DNA of 52,835 bases. Source: Welwitschia mirabilis. Lineage: Eukaryota > Gnetophyta > Gnetopsida > Welwitschiales. The stretch covers positions 145,936,531 to 145,989,365 of the forward strand of contig JBOZIK010000001.1 in assembly GCA_051453625.1 (NCBI GenBank), in the 5' to 3' direction. Positions 12,940 to 25,335 of this stretch are shown piece after piece (the first letter of the stretch is position 1; every line of letters begins with the position of its first letter). Both the position numbers and the translations under genes were made by a program. A model generated the notes under the pieces. It did no database searches. It was not told where the DNA came from and saw nothing but the letters and a program-made list of their open reading frames with translations.

Positions 12940-13800
12940 ATTAAAAGAAGCTTCTACAAACTTTCCATGCATAGGAATGAGGAGGTCATTGTAGAGGAAA
13001 AATAATAGCTATAAAAATTCAGAATGTAGGATATTATTGGCATTCTCTATTCAAGAACTATTTCAATTATACTAAAGGGTGTGACAAGTATCAAATAGAA
13101 GGAGCATGGTCAAAGGTAATGAAAATGCCCTAATAATCAACAAAGGTATGTAGGTAGAGAACACCTAAGGGTGTGAGATAAATCTCTCTAAGGAACTCAA
13201 CAAATTGGCTCTGTAACTTTGGGAGAAGGAGTTCCTTCTCACAAATGAGGTTGTAGTAACTAGGCCGAAGTGACATTTCATTGGTTCCATTAATTTAAAA
13301 TCCTATGGAAAGAAATACATTCTAGTCTATGTGGATTATTTGACTAAATGGGCTAAAGATAAGGTTGTTCCTCACTATTCCACTAAAACCATAGTCAAAC
13401 TTTTGTTCAGGAATATATTTCATAGGTTTCGTATGCATAATAGTCATATATTAGATAAAGGAACCCATTTCACTAGTCAAGCCCTTGAAAAGTTTTTGTC
13501 TAAGTATGGAGTCCATCATAAACTCTTCTCTACTTACCACCCCCAATCTAATAGTTAGGATAAGGTCATAAATAGGGAATTAAACCAAATTTTAACTAAA
13601 ACAATGAATACTAAAAGAACTAATTAAGCATATAAACTTACTGAAGCTTTATCGGCCTATAGAATAACTTGTAAAGACATTATGAGTTTCACATCCTATG
13701 AGTTAGTTTATGGTTAAAAAACAACCTTGCCTATTAAATTAATATTCACATCCTATGAGTTGGCTAAATAATTAGATTATGATCTAGATAAAGCTTAAAA
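12940..13800 (+). pseudogene. Integrase remnant of the gypsy element
   Basis: The zinc-binding start is visible near 12960-13090: TFHA, stop, E, stop, GGHCRGK, then YYWHSLFKNYF and GCDKYQ, where the second Cys of the usual C..C pair is Tyr. The catalytic core follows: VDYLTKWAKDKVVPHYS (first Asp codon 13334-13336), ILDKGTHFTSQALEKF (second Asp 13454-13456), and STYHPQSNS, a stop, DKVINREL. The codon aligned with the catalytic Glu is AAG (Lys) at 13562-13564. Integrase inserts the DNA copy into the genome; this one is dead through stops and the lost Glu. Confidence 0.85.
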
Positions 13801-15110
13801 ATAATGGATCTAGAACATGAATAAATTAGATAAAGATAGAACAGAAGCCTTAATAAGAAAAGAATTAATCTAAAAATAAGTAAACATTTGGCACAACTAT
13901 AATGTTAAAAAAACTAATTTGAAAATTAGATAATAAAGTTTTAATTTCGATCTTAAATATATATCCTATAAACAAAAATACACTAAAAATGGATTGAACC
14001 ATAATCTTTAACAAACTTTCTACCTAATGAAGTAATGGAAGTGTTTAATGAAGAAACTAAAGATATTTATCACATCAATGGCCATAGAATATAGACTTAT
14101 ACAGAAGGAATTTCACTCTTAGAAGAAATTAGACAAACTTATAGGGTGAAAAGAATTCTACCCATATGTCTTTCTCCATAATCCTATATTCTTTTATATA
14201 TATATATAGAAATAATAATAATAAATAAATAGATAAGTAAATAAATAATAGGCTATAAGGTTTAACTTTTAAGAAATAAAAATATATATTATTCAAATTA
14301 AAAGAACTGTTGTTTGGTAGGTGAAAATATCTCTCATAAGAATCAATAAGACTTCAAGAAAGGAGAAGTTACAAATGATAAGAATAACTGGGTGATGAAG
14401 GAAAATAAAGGTACATATGTAATCATGTATCCTATTATTCTTAGAAAAAAGAAAAAAAATAAAGAAAGAGGACTGTTCTACCATGAGTACACGAGGGCAA
14501 TATTCCCGAGAGGAGCATTTGGAAGTGTAATAAGATAGCTGTGATAACTCCATGAAGGAATCAGTTGGTTATAATCTAGGTTTATAACTTTGTGGATCCT
14601 TGTTTCTATGGTAATGGTTATGCTCTCATTGTAAAAATATTTCTTAGAATAAAGTCTTTATGGCTTAAAATTATAAAGAATACAATCACTCTCCAAGTGT
14701 TATCTAAGGAATGATTAATCTTTAATATTTTTTTCTTCAAGCCAAGTAAACCTCAAAAGGAAAAGTAAATATTGCATAAGATACAATTATTTTATTTCAA
14801 CATTTAGAACATTTGAATAAATGCATCTTTATTCTATTTATCTTGAAGTAATAAGTTTTTGTAAAAATAAAAGAGCTTGATATTCAATTGATTTCTATAA
14901 TTTGACATAACAAAAATGAGTAGTAAAATAAAAGTATCCAATTCTTATACTAAAACACTTTTAATTTCATAATGCATTTAATAACAGTCCTTATGTTTTT
15001 TAATAAAAAGAGTTTTAATCAGAAAATAAATTTATTTTGTAAAAATAAGTAAATTTGGATAGATAGAAACAAAAAAAAAGTAAAATCAACTGAAATTAAT
15101 CCCATAAAAT
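13800..15110 (+). other. Spacer after integrase in the gypsy element
   Basis: The first few hundred bases may still be the integrase C-terminus (for example NGHRI-like text near 14080), but stops are too frequent to be sure. Around 14200 there is a short (TA)n/(AAT)n low-complexity tract. Nothing else is recognised. Confidence 0.4.
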
Positions 15111-15120
15111 CTTACAAAAA

Positions 15121-16079
15121 CTAGTCCCTATATTTATTCTTCCTCTTAGACCTTCCCTGACTAGAAGTTTCTACTAGATGAAGAATATGCAAGTGGTGTA
15201 GAGAGTTAGTAAGAATCCCAATTACTACAACATGGACATCATGGAAGTTTTGATAAGCTGAGTCATCCCAAGATCTATATCTTTTCAAGTAATCCTCATC
15301 CAAAAAAAAGAGTAGAAAGGCTTAGAGCTAGATTGTTACTTTAGTATATCATACCCTTCGATCTAACTTATAAATCTAGTCTACAAACTATCCTAAGGAT
15401 AGATCATATCTATTGGACTTATTAATTATGATAGAACTCAGCTTGATAGCCTAGATTTTCAAATACTTTACACAGAAGTGATGAACTATGGAACCAAAGC
15501 AAGGTGGAATTTTTTCACAGATGAATCAATTCCTTCCATTCTCTTGGAGGATGTCATCCAAGGCATTTAGCACCTCAAAAACTAAACTATAGGAAGGAAG
15601 ATTAGGAGTGTAAATAATTTAAAAAGAAATTTGAAAAGAAGCCTCACCTACACTCATAATGTTCATCTCTATCTAAAAGGATCCTAAGCTAAATAGGCAG
15701 TGTTTGAATTTCTTAACATTGAAAGGAGTAACAGGAGGAGTGGGAAAGATGTTGGAATTAGAGGTCATTTGTAATTTAAGTATTAAGAGAACTTGATTTA
15801 GTTTGGGAAATGTGTGTTAAGTGAAATTGTTCAAGGCATTGCAATATACTTTTATCTAGAAAGTAATAGTAAATAAAACCATTCATAAGTTTAGGTTTGA
15901 GTGAGTCTTGGGCACACTTGATATGCCAATTTATGGAACATTAGAGGATATCTATTTAATCCAAGAAATTCTAGATCAAACTTTTCTTCTTTTAATAGAA
16001 CTATAAATGTCATGCCAATTACAACTTTCTCTCCATTCGGCTTTGCTAATTTGAAGGACCTTTTTTGAGTAACCTTCAT
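15121..16079 (-). pseudogene. Possible antisense ORF remnant after pol
   Basis: The minus strand of the post-pol region has two better-than-average open frames, 60 and 62 codons (15121-15303 and 15891-16079). They contain text such as DEDYLKRYRSWDDSAYQNFH and KLAKPNGEKVVIGMTFIVLL, and possible connecting pieces lie between them after stops. Some Tat-lineage gypsy elements carry an antisense gene between pol and the 3' LTR, and this position fits that. I do not recognise the product, and chance open frames remain possible. Confidence 0.3.
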
Positions 16080-17260
16080 TGCTCGAAGACCCCTTTTGAA
16101 TTCATAAGCAAGCTGAAGAATTTGTTTTTAATGACATGTTAAAAGGTACACATCATCTATCATAGGCCCCTTGATAAATGGCTAATCCCTTCAATGGTAT
16201 CTTTAAAAGCCGCTTGATTCTTTGCCTCTTTATTGTTCCCTTTCCACTTTCAGGATGAACTCAAAGATCCCCTTTGAGTAACCTTCATTTCTCGAATATC
16301 CCTTTGAGCTCTACCTTAAGCATAGTATAAATGAATTAAATAATGAATTTCCTTTTTCTTTCTCTTGATTTATTACTTACTTCTTGAACCCCTTCAAGAT
16401 CCTTAAATCCCTTCTTCATACAACAACCTGACTGATATAACATGTTATGGATTTCTAATCGAAGATCCTCCTTTTGAAGAAGACATTTTCCCTTTAATTT
16501 TTACATTCATTAATAAGATTTAAAGGGTGAATTGAAGTCATAACAAATTCTTTAAAGAACTTCATCAATTACTTCTCAAAAGACCCTTTCGATAAAACCC
16601 CCTTAGAGCTTAATCTTTATTATAAAATTCTTTTGAAGAAGTAACTTATACTAGAATGACCCCTTTGAGTAACCTTCATTTCTTGAATATGCCCTTGAAG
16701 AAAGAAATTACTACTTGAATCAAGAATGGATTTTATAAGATTATTTTTGACTAGAAAGCTTGTCTTAAACAGCTAAATATAGTATTTGATGAAATGGATA
16801 ACTACTATGATAAAATGCAAATGGTATTTTATGGAGAGTGGATTAATAAAGAGTTGGATGGAATAAATATTATGGAAACAAATTTTACTAGTAGGATAAA
16901 AGAATCCATAAAATAAAAGGGTAATAGCAATAGCAGAAAATAGGTTAGATTTTCAAAAGTAATTCTTTTAAGGAGGATTTTTTGTTTAGAGCTTTAGGAA
17001 ATATACACAAAGAAACCCATGGTCTTTAGAATATAAAGTGTTTACTATAATTGAGGGTAACTATGATCACATTTATGTAATTAAGAGATTAAAGGTACTG
17101 ATTTTGGTCAATCAGAGCACTAAAATTAAAGCAAGAATCTACAGCTTCTACTCTACTAAGTTCCTTCACCAATTCGAAGGACCCCTTCAAAGAAGTAACA
17201 ATGACTATTCAAAGAACCCCTTTGAGCAACCTTTGTTACTCAAATATTTCCTTCAAGGAT
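16056..17260 (+). repeat. Four interspersed copies of a ~45-bp repeat in the gypsy element
   Basis: A core close to CCCCTTTGAGTAACCTTCAT followed by TTCTCGAATATCCCTTTGA recurs at about 16056-16100, 16266-16310, 16656-16700 and, more diverged, 17212-17260. Related CTTCAAGGA / TTACTTGAAGACCC fragments lie between copies. Spacing is irregular (about 210, 390 and 556 bp). Repeats between pol and the 3' LTR are known in Tat-lineage elements. Confidence 0.7.
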
Positions 17261-17400
17261 TTACTTGTTACTTGAAGACCCATTCAAATAGTCAAAAACC
17301 CCTTAAAGCCTTGATGGGAGGAAGAGGAAAAAAACATACTTTTATAGCATATATTGTCAATATCATCTTTGATGACTTTGATTGCCTCTTCATCAGATAA
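17038..17400 (+). pseudogene. Unrecognised 120-codon open frame inside the gypsy element
   Basis: This is one of the longest uninterrupted frames inside the element. The product resembles no family I know. It overlaps the last copy of the 45-bp repeat, and its middle (FEGPLQRSNNDYSKNPFEQP) is simply the repeat translated. It is probably a chance frame in repeat sequence and not a gene. Confidence 0.2.
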
Positions 17401-17979
17401 TGCAGAAAGTCAAACTTCAACATGTCATAGGGAGATCCAAAATTCTATAAATAGAATGTCACGATAGGTAAATTATTTATTCCAAGTTTGTTTTTAGTGA
17501 ACAATTTGCTTTGTGTCTTCTAATTACATGTTAAAACATCATGGAAATCTCCACTATTATCTCTTTCATAGTTAAAAATGTTATTTTAGGTTAAACCATT
17601 TAGATTAAGAATGTTCCTTTACATAGTTAAATACCTTTAATTATTTAAAATGCATTCTTTTCCTTCAATAAGATAATAGATGAGCACTTAAAATTTAATG
17701 ACAATTCCTATATGAGAATTTCATACAATAAATAAATTAAACTCCAAAGCTAAATAGTAAAATGTTTTATACAAAAGTTAAAATTATTCCTAGTTAAAAT
17801 TTTGAAAAAATTCTTAAAGACCCTAGTTTTACCAAGCTCAGACAATGAATTATTAAACTTAACTAGTGGAATTAAATAATATTTTTAGAAAAGTATAGTA
17901 ATGAACAAGTATACTTTTTTTATAGAAACATGACATTTTCAGAAGAGCCGCTAATATTATACTCATCAGTTAATAATGT

Positions 17980-20200
17980 GCTGATTTAGATTTCACTGGA
18001 TGAAATAAGGATGATTCTTAGGATATCATCCAGTGGAATATTATTATCAGAAACATGTAAAAATTGGGACACCACCTTATGTCTAAAACATTTTTGCAGT
18101 ATCACTAATAAAGTTGGTCGAGTTGACATTGATAAGTTCAAGGATCTTAAGGCATTTATGATATTTAGAATGATATCCTCTAACCTAGTCCCAACCATCA
18201 ATAAAAAAAAGAGTATGAGTATACCAGGATTATATTTAATGGATTCCATCAAAGATCCTTTGACCAAAAATATTGACATTGAATTTAACATTTTTTAATA
18301 TTTATGTAAATCAATGTCTAGAATCAGAAACCTCACCAAGATTACAAAGGTTAAACTAGGATTTCCTTACTAATCAGAAAAATTCTTTTAGATAAAATGT
18401 TTTACAATTCTTTCTGAGAAAAAGAAGTAGCATGGAACTCTCAGTTACATCCTTATTTAGAGTTTTGGTTCTGATATCCTTTAGCATTTCGGGCATAAAA
18501 GAGGCACCTTCAACCAGTCAGTCAGTGATGGAAATTTAAAGACGACCACCAGACCCTTCAGGAAATAAGTAGATACATTTACTTTATAGTAGTTGGGACT
18601 ACAAAATAAAATAGAATCCTTTACAAAGTCACTAGAAGAAGATAAGGTGGATCCTTTATGTGTCAATATAAATTCTTTAACTACCTTCCTTCCAAAAACA
18701 AATCAGCTGCAAAAAAAAAAATTCTTTTAAAGGAAAAAATTAAATTTTTGGAACTAGAGAATGAATTTTATAAAGATAAAGTTTCTTTTTGATAGGGATA
18801 ATGTGATAAAGAAAAGGAGAAAAAGTAGCAGTTGGAGGAGAGATTAATCTGCCATTTTTAAATTCTAAAAGTCAGATAGGTCCTCTATAAACAATGCTCA
18901 AGCTCGAATTGAAGAATTAGAGAAAGAACTCAGAGAGAAGAAGAGAAACTATAGCTTCCCCCTACTAACAAAGAAGATTTTTTTATTGGAACTTCTAAAA
19001 GCATGTCCCATAGCAAACATTATGATACCAAATACATTAAGATGCAATAAGAATTTATTACTTTCATGCATAACAACTCAACCCTGCCTTTAAATAAAGA
19101 ATATTTAGAGAAAATTTATATGAATTTGAGAGGGATGCATAAAAAGTATATGAAAATGCCAAAGAAAAATAATAAATACAAGCAAAAATGGGCAGAAGCC
19201 TTGAAAAAAGTATAGATAAAGTAAGAGAAAATTGAAAGGTAAGGAAAAAACATTTCGTTCCTTTAAGAAAAGTTGGAATCAACTCCTCCTTTTTCTACAT
19301 TCATTGACTATTTTTCATTAGAATAGAGTCTAATAAAGGTTTTAAAAAATGTATTGTCTCTAATCTCAGAAAGAATTCTATAATCTATTTTACAATAAAC
19401 ACCTCCAATCAATACAGAGATTTTTGCCATCAAATTTCAAATGCCATTAAAGAAATATTGGTTTCTCTTAGCGAGCTAGACTTAATTAAAAATCTCAAGA
19501 AAGAAAACAATGGACTACTCTATGAAAATAAACTTTTAGAAGTCTGACTAGAAAAGAGAATAGAATTGGAGATGAGAAACTGAGGGTACTAAGAGGCATG
19601 CATTTTTATCCCCAAAAACTATATGATTACTTTAATGGTTATGAAAAAGTTATAAATGAGATCATACAGAAGATGAAAAAATGATGGGAGAAAATCACTA
19701 GGGTATCTAACTAAGCTCTAAAGGAAATAAATACTACCAAGACTAAAGCAGTTAAAGAATAGAATCAAAAGATGATGATCAAACTCCTCCAAGTTTGTGA
19801 AGGATTCAAAAAAATACTTGTCTTTTTTCAGTTATTGAATAGGATTTAAACTCTCTAAAAAATTAAAGACATTAGCTTTTCAAGTGTATGTGCATGTTTA
19901 AAGGAATCTTTGCAGACATTTTCTCTAAAATTAAAGGAGGAGAAAGAATTCAAACTATTCTAATTAGAAATTCTTTTATATTATAGAAATCTAAAAAACT
20001 CCTTCCTACTCAGCCTATGAAATAAAAGAAGATTACAACTACCAAGAAAGATAAACAGTCAAAAGGGGAGTCACCAAAGATAGTTCAATTAGATTAAGAA
20101 AATATAAATTTAGATGATCCATCCCTTTTGAAGAAGCAAATTAAGGCAATGAAGTAGTTGGAAGAAATGAAAAAGTCATACGCTAAATCAGAATCAAACG
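17980..20200 (+). pseudogene. Post-pol coiled-coil-rich ORF remnant of the gypsy element
   Basis: A plus-strand coding-like stretch between integrase and the 3' LTR. The best open piece, 18011-18298 (95 codons), ends in LYLMDSIKDPLTKNIDIEFN. After stops the same region continues as charged helical text: KEKIKFLELENEFYKDKVSF near 18730, EEDKVDPLCVNINSLTTFLP near 18630, YLEKIYMNLRGMHKKYMKM near 19100. The pattern suggests a long coiled coil. Athila elements place an env-like gene here and some Tat elements place other extra genes here. I see no clear membrane segment or signal peptide, so the role is unknown. Confidence 0.45.
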
Positions 20201-20261
20201 TAGTTGAAAAGAAGAAAATAAAACAACAAAGAAAATAATGTAAATTTTTAGAGGACTAACA

Positions 20262-20286
20262 AATGTCTAAGTGTGGAGGAAACAGA
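20262..20286 (+). promoter_or_regulatory. Purine-rich tract before the 3' LTR
   Basis: CTAAGTGTGGAGGAAACAGA sits just before the 3' LTR start. Its position and purine content fit the polypurine tract that primes second-strand synthesis, although it has decayed from a purer G run. Confidence 0.5.
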
Positions 20287-21185
20287 TGGCTCAGAAACAT
20301 ATGTACATTTATGCTATGTTTTTATCAAATTAATGAAGAATATATTAAAATGTTACTAATATAATATGACATTATTATAATATATTATGATTTATTATAA
20401 GCTAACTTGGTGATGCAGATTAGGTAGGTGGAGCTATGTTACAAAAAGTAAAAGTGGTTGTGACAACTAGATAGATGATGCAAAAGACAAGATAACAAAC
20501 TCCTTAAAACTGCACCTATAAATATGCATTATGGAGGAGTAAAAAGGATCTTTTTGGGGTCTTGGAGAAAAGTTGAAAAGCACATCTCAGGTAAAGAGAT
20601 CACGGTGGTAGAACTGTAAAGTGACTTCCTAAGCTCCTATACCTAATTTGGAGACACAGGAAGGGGCTAATTACTATATATTCTTGATAAGTAATACAAG
20701 TTGGGTTATTCTAAAAAGAATCTTGTGTTGCTAAAGTCTGTAATTTGGAAAAGTTACATGCTATGTTTTTCTTGCTCTTAATATTGATATTAGGTAGAGT
20801 TAATATTAAGATAGTGTATCAATTGGGAATAATTGATGTACATAATCTGGATATGTTTTATTTGTTCTAGTTAATTTTATTTTTCCATATCCTATAAACT
20901 ATTATTTATGAGTAGAGTGATTATCAAAACATTATTTCATCAAGAATAATCATTTTTGACAAAGTATGTGTCATGATGAAATAAGAAAAGTCTTTATTTT
21001 AGTTAAAAGTAGAAAGAAAAGTAATTTCCATATGAGAATTATTAATGATCAAAGTTTGTGTGTAGACGTGATAATTTAGTTGTATGTTTCTCCATCATTT
21101 TGTTAATGTAATAGTTTTATTTAAGCATTTTGTTAAAACTAGTTAACTATTTTATAGTATTTTTAGTTAAATTCGAAGCTTGTCA
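20287..21185 (+). repeat. 3' LTR of the gypsy element
   Basis: This 899-bp copy pairs with 7442-8947 and ends at CTTGTCA. It includes about 50 bp (near 20485-20535) that is absent from or different in the gap-interrupted 5' copy. LTRs carry the promoter and the RNA end signals of such elements; no clear TATA box can be singled out in this AT-rich sequence. Confidence 0.85.
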
Positions 21186-22428
21186 GTAGCATAGCTAGAA
21201 AAATTTTAATTCATAGTATTATTACATGAAAATGATTTTTTATAAATAATAGATTATATATCATATAAACCTATTTGAAATTTTCTTATCATCTTGCATA
21301 GCCCATGTTGAATGTTTATATGTTGTATTAAAAAAAGTACAGAGAATAGAATTATTTATAAATAAGTCTAATTCTATTTCTTCAATAATCTAGTGGTTTG
21401 ATACATACTCTATTATCCATAAGAGGTGTGGTAAGTTATAGAATTCAAACGTTCATGCTTAATGTTTGAATTATGTTTCACTATGTTTTATTTCCATCAT
21501 TTTTTATATTTATTTTATTTTTCATTTAATGTAAGTTGCTTTTTTAATATTATTTTTAGATGTTTTATTATTTAATATATAGTAACATGTCACAAATGTT
21601 CTCCTACCTTCAAATATTAATTTCTAGCACTATTATTATTCAAAATTTATTTAATTTAGTTATTTTATTTTTAATAAAATTAAATAGGGATTCCTAATGT
21701 ACTTAAAGACAAATAGGATTTTTATAATAAATAAAATTTTTTATCATTAGTGATTAAGGTTTCTAATGAATTAACTTATTTTAATTGTAAGATTCCATTT
21801 CACGTCTATTATGTCCCATATCCATGCTTTTATTTCTTCAAATGGTACAACCATGAAGATGAGACCATATAGGGAAAGAAAAAAAAAGCTTTAGCAAATA
21901 AACGTATGAATGAAAAATAGTAACTTGGTAATCACTTGAATTCACCATCTTAATGGATGTTTGGACTTTTATAATAGCTTTTAAAACTATGTAGAATTAC
22001 TACGTTGTTATTTTTCTATTATAGTCCATTTATATGGTTTTAGATATTTAGTTGTCCTGATTTCATTTTGAAATCTATCAAAAATTAATTTTCTTATAAT
22101 TAAATGCATTATTAATGTTATGGTATGATTTTTGTATAATAGCTAATATGAAGTGAGATTCTCTATTAGTACTTACTTAAGAGTATTAATTATTTGTCAC
22201 AATATAAATCATAATAGTTTTATAGTAAGTCTTTTATATAATGTAATATTTTAATTAGCTCTTCATTTACTTTTATTCATAATATTTAATATTATCTTCA
22301 CATTATAAGGTGATATTAAGTTTACTAAAGTAAGATTTTTCCAAGAATGTGTAGTTTAATTAAATATTAGTTCTCTTCAATCACTTGTCCATTTGACTTA
22401 AAAATTTTTAAAGATGTTTCTTAAACTA
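21186..22428. other. AT-rich spacer between two retroelements
   Basis: No open frame, repeat boundary or RNA gene recognised. The sequence is AT-rich throughout. Confidence 0.5.
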
Positions 22429-22796
22429 TGATAAAGACCCTGGATTCTCTTGTAATTGTGTAAGATGACATCATAATCATGTGTAACAACTAAGGTCACA
22501 TTCATGTAATGTGTTATCAAAATAAAAATGATGACATAGATACATTAACAAAATGTGTCAATGTAATAGATTATATAGTCCCTCCTTATGATAGGCATCC
22601 TTTGACACTACATTTCTACATGCTTTTAGATCATTTGTTTTGGACTTTTAAATCATACTTCTTCTAACATATGACTTTTTACTTAACTAATAAATATTTT
22701 TAATTAGTTTTTAATATTTTGTAATTACTTTCTAATATTTCTCTTTTCTCTTGATTTTTAACTAATTGAGTTAATTGATATCACCTCTGACTAACA
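22429..22796 (+). repeat. 5' LTR of the copia element
   Basis: Begins TGATAAAGACC and ends ...CTGACTAACA. It aligns with 25643-25980 through GATTCT.TTGTAATT.TGTAAGAT, ATGTGTCAA.G.AAT and the end region TATCA.CT.....CTAA. The copies are well diverged, so the insertion is old. Confidence 0.75.
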
Positions 22797-22808
22797 TGGT
22801 ATTAGAGG
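22797..22808 (+). promoter_or_regulatory. tRNA-Met primer-binding site of the copia element
   Basis: TGGTATTAGAGG directly after the LTR end CA fits the plant initiator tRNA-Met site TGGTATCAGAGC with one C-to-T change and a changed last base. Confidence 0.75.
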
Positions 22809-23229
22809 GATGATTAGGTCAACCACTAGAGAAGCTTGAGAATCAAAGAAAACTTAAGATTACTCTACTAGAAATATGTGGATTACAAGTGTTATTATTT
22901 TCAAAAATAAAAAGATTTTTTTTTAAGGAATTGTGGTGTAAGATTAAGAAATTATAAATAATTAATAAAGGTAACTTCATCTCTAAATAATTCTTTTATT
23001 TTAAAAAAATCATAAAATAAGACACCAAACAACTATTCTAGTAACATCAAAGAAAAATAATAGCCAAATGAGTGAATCATATTCTTTGATCCATGGTAAA
23101 AGTGACACTTAAATATAATAGGATTTCTATCTATTTATAAAATAAGGCCCTAAACATCTCAGCTCAAACATTGAATCATCTACCAATAAAGAGTAGATGT
23201 GCATCCAATGAATTTTAAAAAAACTATTA

Positions 23230-23470
23230 TTATAGTATTTGATGCTTCAAATCATTTGAATCTTTATGTTATGCATTCATTTTGTAAAACCATCATAACA
23301 AATTAGAACCACATGCTCAAGAAGGCTTATTTTTTAGATTCAAAAACAACTACTAAGAGGTATAATGCTTTCTTTTCAAAGAAATAAAAAATAATACTTT
23401 CTTAGGATGTCTCTATTGAATCTAAGAATATCTTATCACATTGTACGATAAGGAAATATCCATATGGTGC
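23230..23470 (+). pseudogene. Copia integrase end remnant
   Basis: Broken frames read KLEPHAQEGLFFRFKN, then YNAFFSKK, a stop, KIILS, a stop, DVSIESK. This fits the copia stretch K.....C.F.GY....KGYR......K..I.SRDV.F.E that joins integrase and RT. The region 22810-23220 should hold gag and early pol but shows nothing I can recognise. Confidence 0.55.
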
Positions 23471-24339
23471 AACACAAAAGAGTATTATGCTTAAATGTGA
23501 TATAAGTATTTTAGTACTTAGAGGTGAAAGTGCATTGTTAAAATAGAAAATATAAGAATGCACTTACCATTGGATTTATTAGTTTCTTACTTAGTTATCT
23601 CATGGAGAAGAAAAGCATCAAGGATTGGGACAACATTAAAGAGATCAACTTCCTACACAATATTAACCATCTAGGATATAATGTAATGTAAGATATTTAT
23701 TCAATATTAATTCTGATTTAGAAGATTCCATTAAATACATGCCTAATATGAGAAGATAGATAGTTATCATTCCTACACATAACCTTATAGGTTGAGAAAG
23801 TCATAAAGCACATAAGAATTTAAATGATATTTAACTAGATGAAGCAAATAACTCTAATGCTTCTAATGCAAATGCTTTGCATTAATTAAGGTAGTAATAA
23901 AGAAGTGTTATATTGATCTTTTCTTTATTTTTAGTTTAAAAATAATTATTTTCAAGGAGGTAAATTAACATCTAAAATGGTGATGCACAATGTGGATGGT
24001 GTGTGAATATTTAACTAGGAATGGCACATAGAAACTATTAGACTTACGTTTTACTAAGAAAGTAGTAAGCAATAAATATTTGTCTAAAAACAAGAATAAA
24101 TAAGATATAACAATTAATAAGAATAATGCAAGATTGTAAGTAAAATGTTTTGCATAAAATCTTGCTATTTACTATATGAAAAATTTTTGCATGGAAGGCC
24201 AAGTAGTAGGTCATTTAGACATTATTTTCTTTAATACATCTTGATCTAAAGATTACATTTCTAAATGAAGATCTAATAATATTTGTGATACATTTTAAGA
24301 TTTAAATGAGGATATTTGTATTACTCAATCAAAAGGTTT

Positions 24340-24790
24340 TAATTAAAAGAAAGTAAGTATGAGATGTGTAGATTAAAGGAGTATTCTTATGATGTAAAGC
24401 AAACACCATACACTTAGTTTACTCTACTAAATGAAATATTAGTAAAATTAGGGTTTGGAATGTGTGGTTACTAAGATACAAATGAAACTTCATTTATCAA
24501 ATGTTTAAAGTATAGAAGCAGATATCTCACTATGTTTTTAAAATAACACTCTAATAAGTAGATATTATGACAAGATTATTTAGAATGTAAAGAAACATAT
24601 AACTAGGAAATTCGATATCATTAGTCTCAGATTAATAAGATGTTTTATAGGTTGGAGTTATATCAATAAAATGAAATAATTTCACTATCTCAGATAAAGT
24701 ATATTGGTGAAATGCTAGAGAGGTTTGTAACGAATGATGCAAAAACAATTACAACTCTAATGGAGTAAAATATTAAATTAACTACATGTT
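24340..24790 (+). pseudogene. Copia reverse transcriptase remnant
   Basis: The frame starting near 24370 reads RLKEYSYDVKQTPYT, a stop, FTLLNEILVKLGF. This fits the copia RT block L..(S/A)LYGLKQ.PR.WY....D..L...GF. Near 24698-24785, KYIGEMLERFVTNDAKTITT then KLT fits the segment after the catalytic site. The catalytic YVDD motif cannot be found between them. RT would copy the element RNA; this copy is dead. Confidence 0.7.
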
Positions 24791-25039
24791 TGGAAATGTC
24801 TTTAGATGCTAATAAAATTTTTATTACAAATTAGATGAAATTCTTATACATGTTACTAATATAAGACCTAACATATCATACGTAATCAAACTATTGCCAA
24901 AGTACATCACAAATCCCAAATAAATACAATACTACCACAGGTACAAGCTACTAGTTTTCTGAAATATACATAGAATATTAGTTTGTGGTAAATCACGAGC
25001 TCAACATAGAATGCTTTTTAGATGGATTTTCAAATTTAA

Positions 25040-25335
25040 ACTTTAATGGACGTCAACATGCTAGAACATCAATAATAAAATACTTTCTTCTTTTTTTTTT
25101 TTTTAGATCCAAGCAATAAAGGATAGTTACAAATTTTTTAATAGAAGTAGAATATTTATCTTCTTTGTAAACAATTCTTATGGATGTAAAAGTTATTATA
25201 AATTTTGAATCTCATACAAAAAATATCAATAAAGATATATTTAGGTAATGAATTATCTATTCATATAACCAAAAATATAGCATTTTATGACTACATAAAG
25301 CACATCTGAAGAAAGTTTCACATGATATAAAAACT
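25040..25335 (+). pseudogene. Copia RNase H remnant
   Basis: Broken frames give NFNGRQHARTSIIKYFL (pattern D..GD...R.ST.GY.F), VTNFLIEVEYLSSL (pattern ST.EAEY.A) and ELSIHITKNIAFYDYIKHI (pattern S.I.LA.NP.FH.RTKHI). The order and spacing are those of copia RNase H. A T-rich run at 25091-25106 interrupts the domain. Confidence 0.72.

Larger units (their letters stand above)
7442..21185 (+). mobile_element. Nearly complete dead Ty3/gypsy retrotransposon, Athila/Tat-like
   Basis: A plus-strand element about 13.7 kb long, bounded by two LTRs that start with TG and end with CA (about 7442-8947 and 20287-21185). The inner part carries, in order, gag, a zinc knuckle remnant, aspartic protease, RT, RNase H and integrase, which is the Ty3/gypsy order. 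After integrase come roughly 6 kb without pol sequence. Total size, this long post-pol region, and the run of motifs from the RT connection to RNase H (for example SHVGYHRRFITNFSKIAK) resemble the Athila/Tat group. No domain is free of stops, so the copy cannot act by itself. LTRs look about 80-90 percent identical by eye, which suggests an old insertion. I found no clear target-site duplication. Confidence 0.85.

Noticed and set aside
18011-18298. Two opposing frames (101 codons minus, 95 plus) as separate genes
   Set aside because: Mirror frames in one stretch; the plus frame fits the element's orientation and is kept only as a remnant.
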